Assembly (NCBI RefSeq): GCF_002754195.1
Contig: NZ_PEEU01000001.1
Coordinates: 4,836,001 to 4,900,000, forward strand
Direction: 5' to 3'
Length of the DNA stretch: 64,000 bases
Source: Flavobacterium sp. 9
GTDB taxonomy: Bacteria; Bacteroidota; Bacteroidia; Flavobacteriales; Flavobacteriaceae
A program made the translations under genes and the position numbers. Below, piece after piece: positions 1 through 8,051 of the stretch. Below the pieces are notes generated by a model, which made no database searches, was not told where the DNA came from, and worked only from the letters and a program-made list of their open reading frames with translations. Each line of letters starts with the position of its first letter. Within the stretch, counting starts at the first letter, position 1.

Positions 1-1
1 T

Positions 2-1615
2 GGTAAATTAAAAAAAGAGATTAACTATCGTTTTGATTTAAATGATATTGAATATAATTATTTTATTAATAATGAGATAAACTACTTATATAATAGAAAA
101 TATTCTGATCGTGAAATTATCTCGGATGCTATTGAAAGACTGGAAAGTATTAATCTACTTGAAAATAATTTGACTGTAATTGAGTTTATTGATGATTTAT
201 TTTTAAAGAATTCTAAAGATTTAATAATTCCAAGATGGCTTACTGATTTAATGGTTAAGATTTTGAATCCTAATAAAGAAGATAAAATTGTAGATATGTT
301 TGCAAGAAATGGTTCTTTTTCTTCTTCAATTTATTTCAATGAAAATGAGAATGTTTTATCATATTATACAAATACGGAATACTATTATTGGATTAAAATA
401 CAGCAATTACTTTTTCTAAAGAGGGAGACTGAGATTATTTTAGAACCTACTCCAATTAATGGAAAGTTTAAATTTTCTGGAGATATCCCTAAATCATTTT
501 TAATCGCGCCGCCTTTTAATGTTAAAGTAGCTAATATAATAAATGAAGATTATGATTATAGAGGAATTAAAGATAGCACTTCACTATTTATTGAAAATGC
601 ATTAAATTCTGTTGGAGAAAATGGAAAAGTTGTTGTAATTGTTCCCGATAGTTTTTTATCTTCAAATCAATTTTTAAAGTTTAGAAAATATATTATTAAT
701 AACAATAGTATAGACTCTATAATTAGTCTTCCACAAGATAGTTTTAAACCTTATTCTTCAGTAAAAACAACACTCCTAACTATTATAAAAGGCAAAAAAA
801 ATGTAGGAACTTTTTTTGCAACATTAGAGGATAGTCCAAAGGAATATTTGATTGATTGTTCAAAATTTGAAAATATTCACTGTATACTGACAAATCTTGC
901 AAAATTTAGATCTTCTAAAGAAGTAGATCCATCAAAATTAGGTTTTATTGTAGATGACGTAAATTTTGAAAATTTGCATTTTTCAAAGTATCTTTTTACA
1001 CAAAATTTGGATGAAGAAGATTTTAATAAAAATTATATTTTTATTCCATTAAAAGAATTATCATATAATATTTTTCGTGGAGATCAGTTAGTATCTGATA
1101 AAATTGGAGATATTCCATATATAGGACCAGCTTCTGTTAGAAGGATGAGAATAGTAGAAGATGGGTTTTCATATACATCTAAAAAACTTATTCCTAAGAA
1201 AAGCATTAAGACTGAGTTTGGTCAAATATTAATAAATGCAATTGGACCAAATAGAGGAAAAGCCGCTTTGGTTACTTCTGAATATAGTAATATGTTTATA
1301 AACAGACATATTATAGGACTTAAAGTAAAAGAAAATTTAGTATTGCCTGAATATTTAGCAATTGCTATAAATAGTAAAATTGTACAAGAGCAATTTTTGG
1401 ATAAAAGTAGTGGTTCAGTGATACCTTCATTGAATTTTAAAAGTTTAGAAGAAATAATTATTCCTTTGCCAAGTATAGAAATTCAGGAAAAAACTATTTT
1501 AGAATTTAACGCCCTTTCTGAAGAATATGGTACTGCCCTTGTTAAAATTTCCAATCTTGAGAGTGAATTAAATGAAAAATTAAATACTTTAGGAAGGGAG
1601 GAGAAAAAAATATGA
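2..1615 (+). CDS. Methyltransferase-like/specificity-domain fusion, 5' end outside the window
   Basis: The frame is open from base 2, so the gene starts left of the window; the TTG at 170 is not a convincing start. The first half resembles HsdM-type N6-adenine DNA methylases: a region where motif I is expected (DMFARNGSF), an APPF where these enzymes have NPPF, then the conserved stretch with IVPDSFL and ISLPQDSFKPYSSVKTT. The last ~190 residues look like one target-recognition half of a type I HsdS subunit, with SGSVIPSLNFKSLEEIIIPL and a terminal helical spacer. Fused M-S proteins occur in type I-like and type IIG systems. Motif I lacks the usual D-P-x-C-G-x-G, and motif IV has Ala in place of Asn/Asp/Ser, so methyl transfer may be lost; this is inference. 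The stop overlaps the next start by 4 nt (ATGA). No restriction subunit is visible here; one could lie to the left. Confidence 0.75.
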   Translation, partial: GKLKKEINYRFDLNDIEYNYFINNEINYLYNRKYSDREIISDAIERLESINLLENNLTVIEFIDDLFLKNSKDLIIPRWLTDLMVKILNPNKEDKIVDMFARNGSFSSSIYFNENENVLSYYTNTEYYYWIKIQQLLFLKRETEIILEPTPINGKFKFSGDIPKSFLIAPPFNVKVANIINEDYDYRGIKDSTSLFIENALNSVGENGKVVVIVPDSFLSSNQFLKFRKYIINNNSIDSIISLPQDSFKPYSSVKTTLLTIIKGKKNVGTFFATLEDSPKEYLIDCSKFENIHCILTNLAKFRSSKEVDPSKLGFIVDDVNFENLHFSKYLFTQNLDEEDFNKNYIFIPLKELSYNIFRGDQLVSDKIGDIPYIGPASVRRMRIVEDGFSYTSKKLIPKKSIKTEFGQILINAIGPNRGKAALVTSEYSNMFINRHIIGLKVKENLVLPEYLAIAINSKIVQEQFLDKSSGSVIPSLNFKSLEEIIIPLPSIEIQEKTILEFNALSEEYGTALVKISNLESELNEKLNTLGREEKKI

Positions 1616-2745
1616 ATTCATTTCCTATAATAAGTATTGAAGAATTGCAAAATTGTTTCGATCGAGTGTGTAATATATATGTAAGTGATAAAAGAAAAAT
1701 TTTAGAAGCTACAGAACGCGCAATGTTCGGGCAAATTTCTCCTTACAGAATTAATGCTGATACATTTGAAAATCAAATAACAGTTATTAGAAATAAAATT
1801 AGGAGAACTGCTGACAGGTCAGGACAAAATTTATTGATTAAAATTATCGAAGAATTATATGATTACCTATTAGCAAATGGTGTAATAGGAGTTTCACAAG
1901 ATAATTTTCTTGATAACGCTTTCTTTAATTTGTCTACAGACAATAAAATTCGATATAGATCTAATGCTGAATGGGAATGGGAATGGAGAATATCAGTTCA
2001 AGAGTATGATTTAGAAATAAAAATTGGATTGAGAAATAAAAATTATCATATCAATGAAATTGTACCTGACCATGTATTACAATATATACAGCAAAGTATA
2101 ATAGCTTTTAATAATAATAGAAATGCAGCTTCTTTAGCATTGATTTCAGTAGCACTGGAAGGAACATTAAGAGATGCATTACATCATTTGGGTTATACTT
2201 ATACCTATGGCGCACCAACTCAAGATGTGTATGATATTTCTGATATAAATATTTTTCCCGACCCAAATGGATTTAGAGTCAGTTTTCCCAATGCTATGCC
2301 TAATAATTACAGTACATATTTAACTAATCCTACAGATCCAACACATCATACATGCAGGATAAAAAGGTTTCAAAAAGGGGCCGATTTTTTTCTGGAGATT
2401 AGAAGTGTAAGCAATATTATAGATTTTTGGTCTTCAGATAATGTTGTAACGCCTGCTATTATGAATATTAGTGGCTTAGGTGCTGCCATTAATATTGCAA
2501 GAAATCATGCCAATTTTTTAACAGATTTAGATTTACCAAGTGATTCTGATAATGTTATTCAAATAGTGAGAAATAATTTAATTCATCTATCAAATAATGC
2601 ACTTTTGGAAAATGTATCGACTAGTTCAGGAACAATTACTCTAGGTGATTTTATTAAAGATAAAAATAAAGTTTCGGATACTATTTTATCCATTACAGAA
2701 GCTATAAACAGCATATATATTCGGCTATCAACTAATACTTTATAA
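1612..2745 (+). CDS. HEPN-like protein coupled to the methyltransferase fusion
   Basis: I do not recognise a named family. The 377-residue protein is soluble, with no signal peptide. Its N-terminal ~110 residues are helical and charged. From about residue 160 it has a helix (ASLALISVALEGTLRDAL) and near the C-terminus RNNLIH (residues ~320-325), which fits the R-x4-6-H motif of HEPN ribonucleases and Abi-type effectors; the order helix-with-Glu then RxxxxH also fits. The start overlaps the upstream stop (ATGA) and is preceded by a strong GGGAGGAG at 1596-1603, unusual in a phylum that rarely relies on Shine-Dalgarno pairing. Tight coupling suggests matched amounts of the two proteins, as in defence or toxin-antitoxin pairs. 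The HEPN call is tentative because the motif is short. Confidence 0.6.
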   Translation: MNSFPIISIEELQNCFDRVCNIYVSDKRKILEATERAMFGQISPYRINADTFENQITVIRNKIRRTADRSGQNLLIKIIEELYDYLLANGVIGVSQDNFLDNAFFNLSTDNKIRYRSNAEWEWEWRISVQEYDLEIKIGLRNKNYHINEIVPDHVLQYIQQSIIAFNNNRNAASLALISVALEGTLRDALHHLGYTYTYGAPTQDVYDISDINIFPDPNGFRVSFPNAMPNNYSTYLTNPTDPTHHTCRIKRFQKGADFFLEIRSVSNIIDFWSSDNVVTPAIMNISGLGAAINIARNHANFLTDLDLPSDSDNVIQIVRNNLIHLSNNALLENVSTSSGTITLGDFIKDKNKVSDTILSITEAINSIYIRLSTNTL

Positions 2746-2761
2746 ATGAATTAATGGTTTT

Positions 2762-2795
2762 AAAAAAGCAGATTTTAAATTATCTGCTTTTTTTA
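2762..2795 (+). terminator. Terminator after the HEPN-like gene
   Basis: Inverted repeat AAAAAAGCAGAT / ATCTGCTTTTTT with a short AT loop and a T run, just after the stop at 2745. It also lies beyond the 3' end of the opposing gene that ends at 2809, so it may work both ways. Confidence 0.75.
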
Positions 2796-2808
2796 ATCCT
2801 ATAAAACA

Positions 2809-3120
2809 TTAACCAACCATTTCCCCAACATAACTCAAAAACTCAAATTCATCCAAAGGAAACATTTGCACAACAGTTTCCAGAATCAAACTCACATTTA
2901 TAGATTCGTTTTTCTTTTCTTCGATTTTATGCATATCGTGATCTAGTGCCAAAATACATAATTTTAGCATATCTGTAATGACGCAACCTAATTCTAAATA
3001 ATTGACAACCCTAAATTGAACTACAGAACTATTTTTGCTATTTGTTGGTTTTAGAGTTGTAAAATATTGAGCGGTTAATCTTTTAAGTTTTGCTAATTTT
3101 TCAATTTCATTTGTTTCCAT
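2809..3120 (-). CDS. Small hypothetical protein
   Basis: A 103-residue soluble protein that I cannot assign. It is predicted mostly helical, starts METNEIEKLAKLKRLT, and has a hydrophobic middle stretch (LELGCVITDMLKLCIL) too polar to be a clear membrane segment. There is no signal peptide. It is divergent from the XRE regulator gene at 3314, with ~190 bp of shared upstream DNA, so the regulator may control it; that is inference from position only. Confidence 0.6.
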   Translation of the reverse strand: METNEIEKLAKLKRLTAQYFTTLKPTNSKNSSVVQFRVVNYLELGCVITDMLKLCILALDHDMHKIEEKKNESINVSLILETVVQMFPLDEFEFLSYVGEMVG

Positions 3121-3301
3121 AAGGCGTATATTTTTAATTTGTTTATTGTTAATCGTTTTTATAATTTATTATAATAAAAATCTTACTTTTGTTTAACTTG
3201 GCGAAGGAAGCGATAGATTGTATGTTACCAAACCTGTTTGGCGGGTATCTGAACAGTTGAAATAAGTTTTTTACCAGTTGAAGTTTTTCACACTTAATTA
3301 T

Positions 3302-3309
3302 TATCTTTG
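3302..3309 (+). promoter_or_regulatory. -7 box of the XRE gene promoter
   Basis: TATCTTTG fits the Bacteroidota -7 consensus TAnnTTTG. A TTG at 3278-3280, 21 nt upstream, could serve as the -33 box. The ATG follows only 4 nt after the box, which predicts a transcript with almost no leader. Confidence 0.5.
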
Positions 3310-3313
3310 AATT

Positions 3314-3730
3314 ATGAGCACACTTACAAAACCAAATCATATAGGGCGAAAAATAAGCCGTATTCGTGAACTTCGTGATATGAAACAGGAAGCTTTGGCG
3401 CTTGCTTTAGGAATAAGTCAGCAAACGATTTCTGCTATTGAAAACAGCGAAACAATAGAAGAAGAAAGACTTATTGAAGTTGCGAAAGCACTTGGTGTAA
3501 CAGTTGAAGCGATTAAAAGTTTTTCAGAAGAAGGTATGATTAATTATTTTAATACTTTTAACGATACAAATAATACTGGTGCATTTAATTTTGGCACAAA
3601 TCATTGCACTTTCAATCCTTTAGATAAATTAATGGAAACCGTAGAAGAAAACAAAAATCTTTACGAACGTTTGCTTCAGGCGGAAAAAGATAAAGTCGAA
3701 TATTTAGAAAAATTACTAAAGCAGAAATAA
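3314..3730 (+). CDS. XRE-family transcriptional regulator
   Basis: A 138-residue protein. Residues ~10-65 form a Cro/C1-type helix-turn-helix: IGRKISRIRELRDMKQEAL, then LGISQQTISAIENSE as the recognition region, then VAKALGVTVEAIKSF. After an Asn/Phe/Thr-rich linker, the C-terminal ~35 residues (ENKNLYERLLQAEKDK...) look like a coiled coil, probably for dimerisation. The ATG at 3314 is the only start that keeps the HTH intact. Target genes are unknown; the divergent small gene (2809-3120) and the gene itself are the obvious candidates. Confidence 0.85.
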   Translation: MSTLTKPNHIGRKISRIRELRDMKQEALALALGISQQTISAIENSETIEEERLIEVAKALGVTVEAIKSFSEEGMINYFNTFNDTNNTGAFNFGTNHCTFNPLDKLMETVEENKNLYERLLQAEKDKVEYLEKLLKQK

Positions 3731-3742
3731 AGATATTCATTC

Positions 3743-3772
3743 AAAAACCTTTCAGAAATGAAAGGTTTTTTT
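3743..3772 (+). terminator. Terminator after the XRE gene
   Basis: AAAACCTTTC / GAAAGGTTTTTTT hairpin with a 6-nt loop (AGAAAT) and T tail, between the XRE stop and the hydrolase start at 3784. Confidence 0.8.
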
Positions 3773-3783
3773 ATTTTAGTGTT

Positions 3784-4986
3784 ATGAAAAACACGATCTA
3801 TTATATTCTATTTCTTTTGGTTACGGTTTTTGGTTTTGCTCAGGATAAGCAATTGTTGCAAACCGGAGTTATTATCGATTCGGTTAAAGTTGCAAGCACT
3901 CCAACGGAATCGTATGCAATATATTTGCCTAAAAAATACGATGCTAAAACTCCATTGTCTTTGGTTTTTATTTTCGAACCAGCCGCAAGAGGTAAAATAG
4001 GGATTGAGCCCTTTATTTTGGCTGCCGAAACTTATAATTATATTTTGGTATGCTCCAATACTTTAAAAAATGGCTCAACCCAAAATAATATTTCTATTGC
4101 CAATAGATTATTTGATGATGTATTGCAAAACTACGCCGTTGATACTTCACAACTTTATATATCGGGTTTTTCGGGCGGTGCAAGATTAGCTAGTTATTTT
4201 GGGATATCTACAGGTGTTTTTCAAGGAGTTATTGCTTGTGGCGCGTCTTTTAATGGAGCAGATAAATTTATGCCTCCGTCTAATAATTTCTCGTATGTAG
4301 GCATGGTTGGAGATAAGGATATGAATTATCAGGAAATGATAAAAAATAAAGAATGGCTGGATAAATCAAGGATTGTAAACACGCTTTTTGTTTCTCATGA
4401 AGAACATGTTTGGCCTAAACAATCTGAAATGCTTCGCGCATTTGACTGGTTGGAAATTCAGGCGTATCGGAAAAACATAAGACCAAAGAACGATACAATT
4501 ATCAAACGAATTTATGATAAAAATTTGCGAATTGCCGATAGTTTAAAGGGGAATAAAGAAATGGTTCTTTTGGTGAATGCCTGCGAAAAAGGAATTACTT
4601 TTTTTAATACAAATGAAGATAATTTTCTAAGAACTAAGATTGCCGAAATCAAAAAGTCCAGAGAATATAAAGATGAAATTGAAAAAATTGAAAAGATTAA
4701 GGTTTTAGAAAATGAAATTTTAGATAGACTTTGGCTTCGTTTTGACCAGGAATTAAAATCGGCTAAAAGCACTACTAATTTTAAGTTTTGGAAATCTGAA
4801 ATTAAGGATTTGAATGCGATGAAGTTAGATAACAAGAATGTTTTAGCTCAAAATATGGCGATTAGAATATTGTTTTCATTTCAGATTTCGGTTTATGAAG
4901 CCGGGCAGGAAAACAAAAGAAACCAACAAAATGACAAGTTTACTTATTGTCAGGAATTGTATAAAATTATTACCGAAACGAATTAA
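3784..4986 (+). CDS. Secreted alpha/beta hydrolase (esterase-like)
   Basis: The 400-residue protein starts with a signal peptide (MKNTIYYILFLLVTVFGFAQ). The next ~220 residues form an alpha/beta-hydrolase core: LPKKYDAKTPLSLVFIFEP near the oxyanion region, the nucleophile elbow GFSGG (residues ~130-134), and a His in EEHVWP at about residue 207, like the GxHxWP end of PHB-depolymerase/feruloyl-esterase relatives. The C-terminal ~180 residues are charged and helical and are not part of the hydrolase fold. Substrate cannot be told. It stands alone between two terminators. Confidence 0.75.
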   Translation: MKNTIYYILFLLVTVFGFAQDKQLLQTGVIIDSVKVASTPTESYAIYLPKKYDAKTPLSLVFIFEPAARGKIGIEPFILAAETYNYILVCSNTLKNGSTQNNISIANRLFDDVLQNYAVDTSQLYISGFSGGARLASYFGISTGVFQGVIACGASFNGADKFMPPSNNFSYVGMVGDKDMNYQEMIKNKEWLDKSRIVNTLFVSHEEHVWPKQSEMLRAFDWLEIQAYRKNIRPKNDTIIKRIYDKNLRIADSLKGNKEMVLLVNACEKGITFFNTNEDNFLRTKIAEIKKSREYKDEIEKIEKIKVLENEILDRLWLRFDQELKSAKSTTNFKFWKSEIKDLNAMKLDNKNVLAQNMAIRILFSFQISVYEAGQENKRNQQNDKFTYCQELYKIITETN

Positions 4987-4991
4987 AAAAA

Positions 4992-5019
4992 AAAAGCATC
5001 AGCGACGGCTGATGCTTTT
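4992..5019. terminator. Bidirectional terminator
   Basis: AAAAGCATCAGC / GCTGATGCTTTT with loop GACG, flanked by A and T runs, between the convergent genes ending at 4986 (+) and 5044 (-). Confidence 0.85.
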
Positions 5020-5043
5020 AATCTTTAAGGCAAAAAAGACAAA

Positions 5044-5430
5044 TTAACGGCGAAAAGCTGGGCTTTGATTTACCGTGTCGTCAAGCTTAGCTGCTTTTAC
5101 TTTTTTAGTTGAAACTTTAATTTCGTGTTTAACAACTTTGCTGTTTTCTTTTACTTCTAATACATAAGTTCCAGCAGGAAAACCTTCTAAACTTATAGTT
5201 TTTGAAATCTCTAATTTGTCTGCAGCAGAATCTCCTGTGTAAACTAAATTATTATTTTCATCAAAAATAGAGAAAATTGATTTTTCAACGGTGTTGATAG
5301 CAAAACTAACCACTTTTCCGTTTCCGGTTCTTATATTCAAAATATAATCACCTTTTCCATCAATTGCATAAGTAAAAATCGTTGTTAAAAATAAGGCAAC
5401 AACTAAGCCCATTTTGGTAAATTTTGTCAT
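5044..5430 (-). CDS. Small secreted beta-sandwich-like protein, paralogue 1
   Basis: 128 residues with a signal peptide ending near YAIDGKG. The rest is beta-rich with the pattern KVVSFAINTVEKSIFSI, FDENNNLVYTG, GFPAGTYVLEVKENSK, VVKHEIKV. This resembles the T9SS type A C-terminal domain fold and DUF3244-like proteins, but I cannot assign a family firmly. It is the most divergent of three paralogues (also 6179-6586 and 7283-7702) and lacks the 54-bp upstream element of the other two. Probably periplasmic or surface-exposed; function unknown. Confidence 0.7.
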   Translation of the reverse strand: MTKFTKMGLVVALFLTTIFTYAIDGKGDYILNIRTGNGKVVSFAINTVEKSIFSIFDENNNLVYTGDSAADKLEISKTISLEGFPAGTYVLEVKENSKVVKHEIKVSTKKVKAAKLDDTVNQSPAFRR

Positions 5431-5708
5431 GTCTTTTTTAATTGTTTATTACTATTTTGTGGAACGCCCAAAACTACAAATAGAAATTTAATTTTATGCA
5501 AAAAAATCACTTTTTTATAAGTGTAAATTGCTGAATTAAAGATGTTTCTGCGTTTTATCTGAACTATGTACGTAATTACTGGGCTCGTGGATGTTTTTTA
5601 ATGCATTTTTTTAATAGCGTAAAAATCAGTTATTTGAAATTATTAAGAATAATTTTCCAAAAAAAGATGGTTTGCAAAAAGTCAGTAAAAAATGGATATA
5701 AAAAAACG

Positions 5709-5784
5709 TCATATGAACGTCTAAGAAGCAGTTTTTTGAACACGATTATTTGAATTTTTCAGATCATGTAATCTCAGATTTATG
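5709..5784 (-). repeat. Degenerate copy of the 3' flank of the small secreted genes
   Basis: About 75 bp that aligns to 6084-6163, the DNA just downstream of the 6179-6586 gene. Shared pieces include ATGAACGTC, GTTTTTTGAACAC and ATTTTTCA. The terminator stem is broken here, and no coding sequence precedes it on the minus strand. Confidence 0.55.
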
Positions 5785-5827
5785 TTTAATATTTAACCAC
5801 AAAGTTTTTTTTGTATTGTGTATAATT

Positions 5828-6030
5828 AACCGCAAAGCGCGCAAAGGTTTTTATTTAGGATTTTGTGCATTAACCGCAAAGCGCGCAAAGTTTTTTTTTA
5901 TTAAGCATTATACATATTAAACGCAGAGTTCGCAAAGCTTTATCAACATACAGCTTTGCGAACTTTGTGTTTGCTAAACGCGATACAGGATAAAAATCTT
6001 CGCGCACTTTGCGGTAAAAATTTTTTTGCG
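5828..6030. repeat. Compound intergenic inverted repeat, copy 1
   Basis: Outer arms read AACCGCAAAGCGCGCAAAG and, inverted, CGCGCACTTTGCGGT. Inner arms read GTTCGCAAAGCTTT and AGCTTTGCGAACTTTG. The left outer arm is present twice. A second copy lies at about 6835-7125. Confidence 0.75.
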
Positions 6031-6073
6031 GTAAAAAAGACATTTCATGGTAAAACCATTAAGTATAAAGCAA

Positions 6074-6111
6074 AAAAAAACAGCTCATGAACGTCAAAGG
6101 AGCTGTTTTTT
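6074..6111 (-). terminator. Terminator of paralogue 2
   Basis: AAAACAGCTC / GAGCTGTTTT stem with a 13-nt loop, downstream of the minus-strand gene that ends at 6179. Confidence 0.65.
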
Positions 6112-6178
6112 GAACACTATTATTTAAATTTTTCATATCATCTAATCTCACTTTTAGACTTTATGAACTTACACTTTT

Positions 6179-6586
6179 TTAGCGTGTGGCAACGCTTGTA
6201 TTATTTGCAGAAAAACCTGCTTTGTAAACTGATGAAACTGCTTTTTTAGACAAAACTGTAGCATCGTCAGTTATTACAATTTCATGTCTCACTTTTTTTA
6301 CATTATCTTCAACTTCTAAGAAGTAAATTCCTTGAGGAAATTCTTCTAAGCTAAAAGTTCTCAAAATTCCATCTTTACCTGAAGCTTCTTCAGAATAAAT
6401 TAGAGTACCATCTTTGTCGTAAATTGCTAAACTGGCTTTTTTTAACTGATTAAGAGCAAACGTAATCACTTTCCCATTCGTTTTAATTACGTGAAGATTA
6501 AAATCTTCATTCCCGTCGATTGCATAAGTACTCATTCCTGTGAAAAGTACAGCACATACTAAACTTAATTTTAAAATCTTTTTCAT
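6179..6586 (-). CDS. Small secreted beta-sandwich-like protein, paralogue 2
   Basis: 135 residues, signal peptide ending at about STYAIDG. The mature part matches paralogue 3 closely (FNLHVIKTNGKVITFALNQ, TFSLEEFPQGIYFLEV, KKVRHEIVI, ending SVYKAGFSANNTSVATR). The repeated hydrophobic strands and the PxGxYFLEV segment look like a small Ig-like or T9SS-sorting-like sandwich; DUF3244 is a possible family. Its start is 88 bp from a 54-bp element also found upstream of paralogue 3 and of the AraC regulator. Function unknown. Confidence 0.75.
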   Translation of the reverse strand: MKKILKLSLVCAVLFTGMSTYAIDGNEDFNLHVIKTNGKVITFALNQLKKASLAIYDKDGTLIYSEEASGKDGILRTFSLEEFPQGIYFLEVEDNVKKVRHEIVITDDATVLSKKAVSSVYKAGFSANNTSVATR

Positions 6587-6673
6587 GGTATTTAGTTTTT
6601 AAATTAATAGTTCTAATTCTCTGATGCTAAATTACTTATGAAATAGAATTATTCTCACAACTCTATTAGCCAA

Positions 6674-6727
6674 TTTCGATGCTATATTCTCATTTACGAA
6701 ACCGTTATAGGTTAAAGTTTGAATTAT
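6674..6727. promoter_or_regulatory. 54-bp conserved upstream element, copy 1
   Basis: Starts TTTCGATGCTATATTC, contains the inverted repeat AACC-GTTATA-GGTT, and ends GTTTGAATTAT. It lies 88 bp upstream of the minus-strand paralogue 2. It is nearly identical to 7789-7842 and closely matches 8052-8104. Likely an operator or activator site. Confidence 0.6.
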
Positions 6728-6834
6728 AATTAGTGTATTTGTTAATTAGTTTATTATTTTTCAATGTTTTGTTTGAATTAAGAGAAAGTAAATTTATCTG
6801 TGTTTCTTACAAAATAAAGTCTGGAATTTAACCG

Positions 6835-7125
6835 CAAAGTTGTTTGTTTAGGATTGTGTGTTATTAACCGCAAAGCGCGCAAAGTTTTTTTTTATTTTGG
6901 ATTGAAGATATTAAACGCAAAGTTCGCAAAGCTTTGTGTTGATAAAGTTTTGCTCCGGATTGTGTTTATTAACCGCAAAGCGCGCAAAGGTTTTTTATTA
7001 AGGATTATGCATATTAAACGCAAAGTTCGCAAAGCTTTGTGTTGACATAAAGCTTTGCGAACTTTGTGTTTGCTAAACGCAATACAGGAGAAAAACCTTT
7101 GCGTACTTTGCGGTAAAAAACCTTT
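6835..7125. repeat. Compound intergenic inverted repeat, copy 2
   Basis: Same units as at 5828-6030: TTAACCGCAAAGCGCGCAAA repeated on the left, an inner hairpin with arms GTTCGCAAAGCTTT and AAAGCTTTGCGAACTT, and the closing arm CCTTTGCGTACTTTGCGGT. Confidence 0.75.
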
Positions 7126-7176
7126 GCGGTAAAAAAACCTTTGTGGTAAAAAAGTTTAAAAAAGTAAAGAGCAAAA

Positions 7177-7208
7177 AAAAACAGCTCAATAACCACAAAG
7201 AGCTGTTT
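7177..7208 (-). terminator. Terminator of paralogue 3
   Basis: AAACAGCTC / GAGCTGTTT stem with a 13-nt loop and A run on the plus strand (U run in the minus-strand transcript), downstream of the gene ending at 7283. Same stem as the terminator of paralogue 2. Confidence 0.65.
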
Positions 7209-7282
7209 CTAAAACTATACAGTTTTTAAACTTTACTAACTATCTAACCTCATTTTTATACTGTATGCGAGTATAAACTTTT

Positions 7283-7702
7283 CTAGCGTACTGCTACGCT
7301 TGTTTTGTCTGCAGAGAAACCTGCTTTATAAACTGACGAAACTGCTTTTGATGATAAAACCGAAGTTTCATCAGTAATTGTAATTTCGTGTCTTACTTTT
7401 TTTGCGTTGTCTTCAACTTCTAAGAAATAAGTTCCTGCTGGAAATTCTTCTAAGCTAAAAGTTCTTAAGATTCCGTCTTTTCCTGAAGCTGATTCAGAAT
7501 AAAGTACAGTACCATCTTTATCATATATTGTCAGGTTTGCTTTTTTAATCTGATTCATAGCAAACGTGATTAATTTTCCGTTGTTCTTTAATACGTGAAG
7601 ATTAAAATCATTACTTCCGTTATCATTACCATCAATTGCATAAGAACTCATTCCTGTAAAAAGCACTGCAAATACTAAACTAAATTTTAAGATCTTTTTC
7701 AT
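7283..7702 (-). CDS. Small secreted beta-sandwich-like protein, paralogue 3
   Basis: 139 residues, signal peptide ending near SSYAIDG, then a short Asn/Gly/Ser insert absent from paralogue 2. The remaining sequence is almost collinear with paralogue 2 (TFSLEEFPAGTYFLEVED, KKVRHEITITDE, SVYKAGFSADKTSVAVR). The high similarity, shared terminator stem and shared upstream element show a tandem duplication that included the control region. Exported; function unknown. Confidence 0.75.
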   Translation of the reverse strand: MKKILKFSLVFAVLFTGMSSYAIDGNDNGSNDFNLHVLKNNGKLITFAMNQIKKANLTIYDKDGTVLYSESASGKDGILRTFSLEEFPAGTYFLEVEDNAKKVRHEITITDETSVLSSKAVSSVYKAGFSADKTSVAVR

Positions 7703-7788
7703 AACTATCGTTGTTTAAATTTTACTTCTAATTTTCTGATGCTAAATTACCTCGGTAGTTATTAATTTTTCACAACTGTATTTTCCTA

Positions 7789-7842
7789 TTTCGATGCTAT
7801 ATTCTCATTTACGAAAGCGTTATAGGTTAAAATTTGAATTAT
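7789..7842. promoter_or_regulatory. 54-bp conserved upstream element, copy 2
   Basis: Differs from copy 1 at only a few positions (for example AAAGCG for AAACCG). It is 87 bp upstream of the start of paralogue 3, the same spacing as copy 1 to its gene. Confidence 0.6.
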
Positions 7843-8051
7843 TTTTTACGTTTTAGTTAATTCAGTTATTATTATTTAACCTTTTCAAATTTATTAACAT
7901 TTTTTGAATAATCCAATATTCTTACAAAAATTACTAGATTTTTATAAAACGGCTTTTAAAATGAGATATATTGAAAAAATCAAGGATAAAAATATGGGTC
8001 TTGAAAAAATAACTTAATAATCGTGTTTTGTGATTTTATTTTCTGATTACT

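Larger units (their letters stand above)
5430..6178. other. Gene-free 750-bp gap
   Basis: Holds upstream DNA of the gene at 5430, an apparent 3'-flank relic of a lost paralogue (5709-5784), a compound hairpin repeat (about 5828-6030) and the terminator of the next gene. No credible coding sequence was seen. Confidence 0.7.
6586..7282. other. Gene-free 700-bp gap
   Basis: Contains the promoter side of paralogue 2 with a 54-bp conserved element (6674-6727), a compound hairpin repeat (about 6835-7125) and the terminator of paralogue 3. The short open frames here lie inside the repeats. Confidence 0.7.

Noticed and set aside
3149..3340. Minus-strand open frame of 63 codons upstream of the XRE gene
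   Set aside because: It overlaps the XRE start and promoter and has no gene-like N-terminus; it is a chance frame in AT-rich DNA.
6854..7196. Open frames in the GCAAAG repeat block on both strands
   Set aside because: They consist of translated repeat units (NRKARK-type runs).
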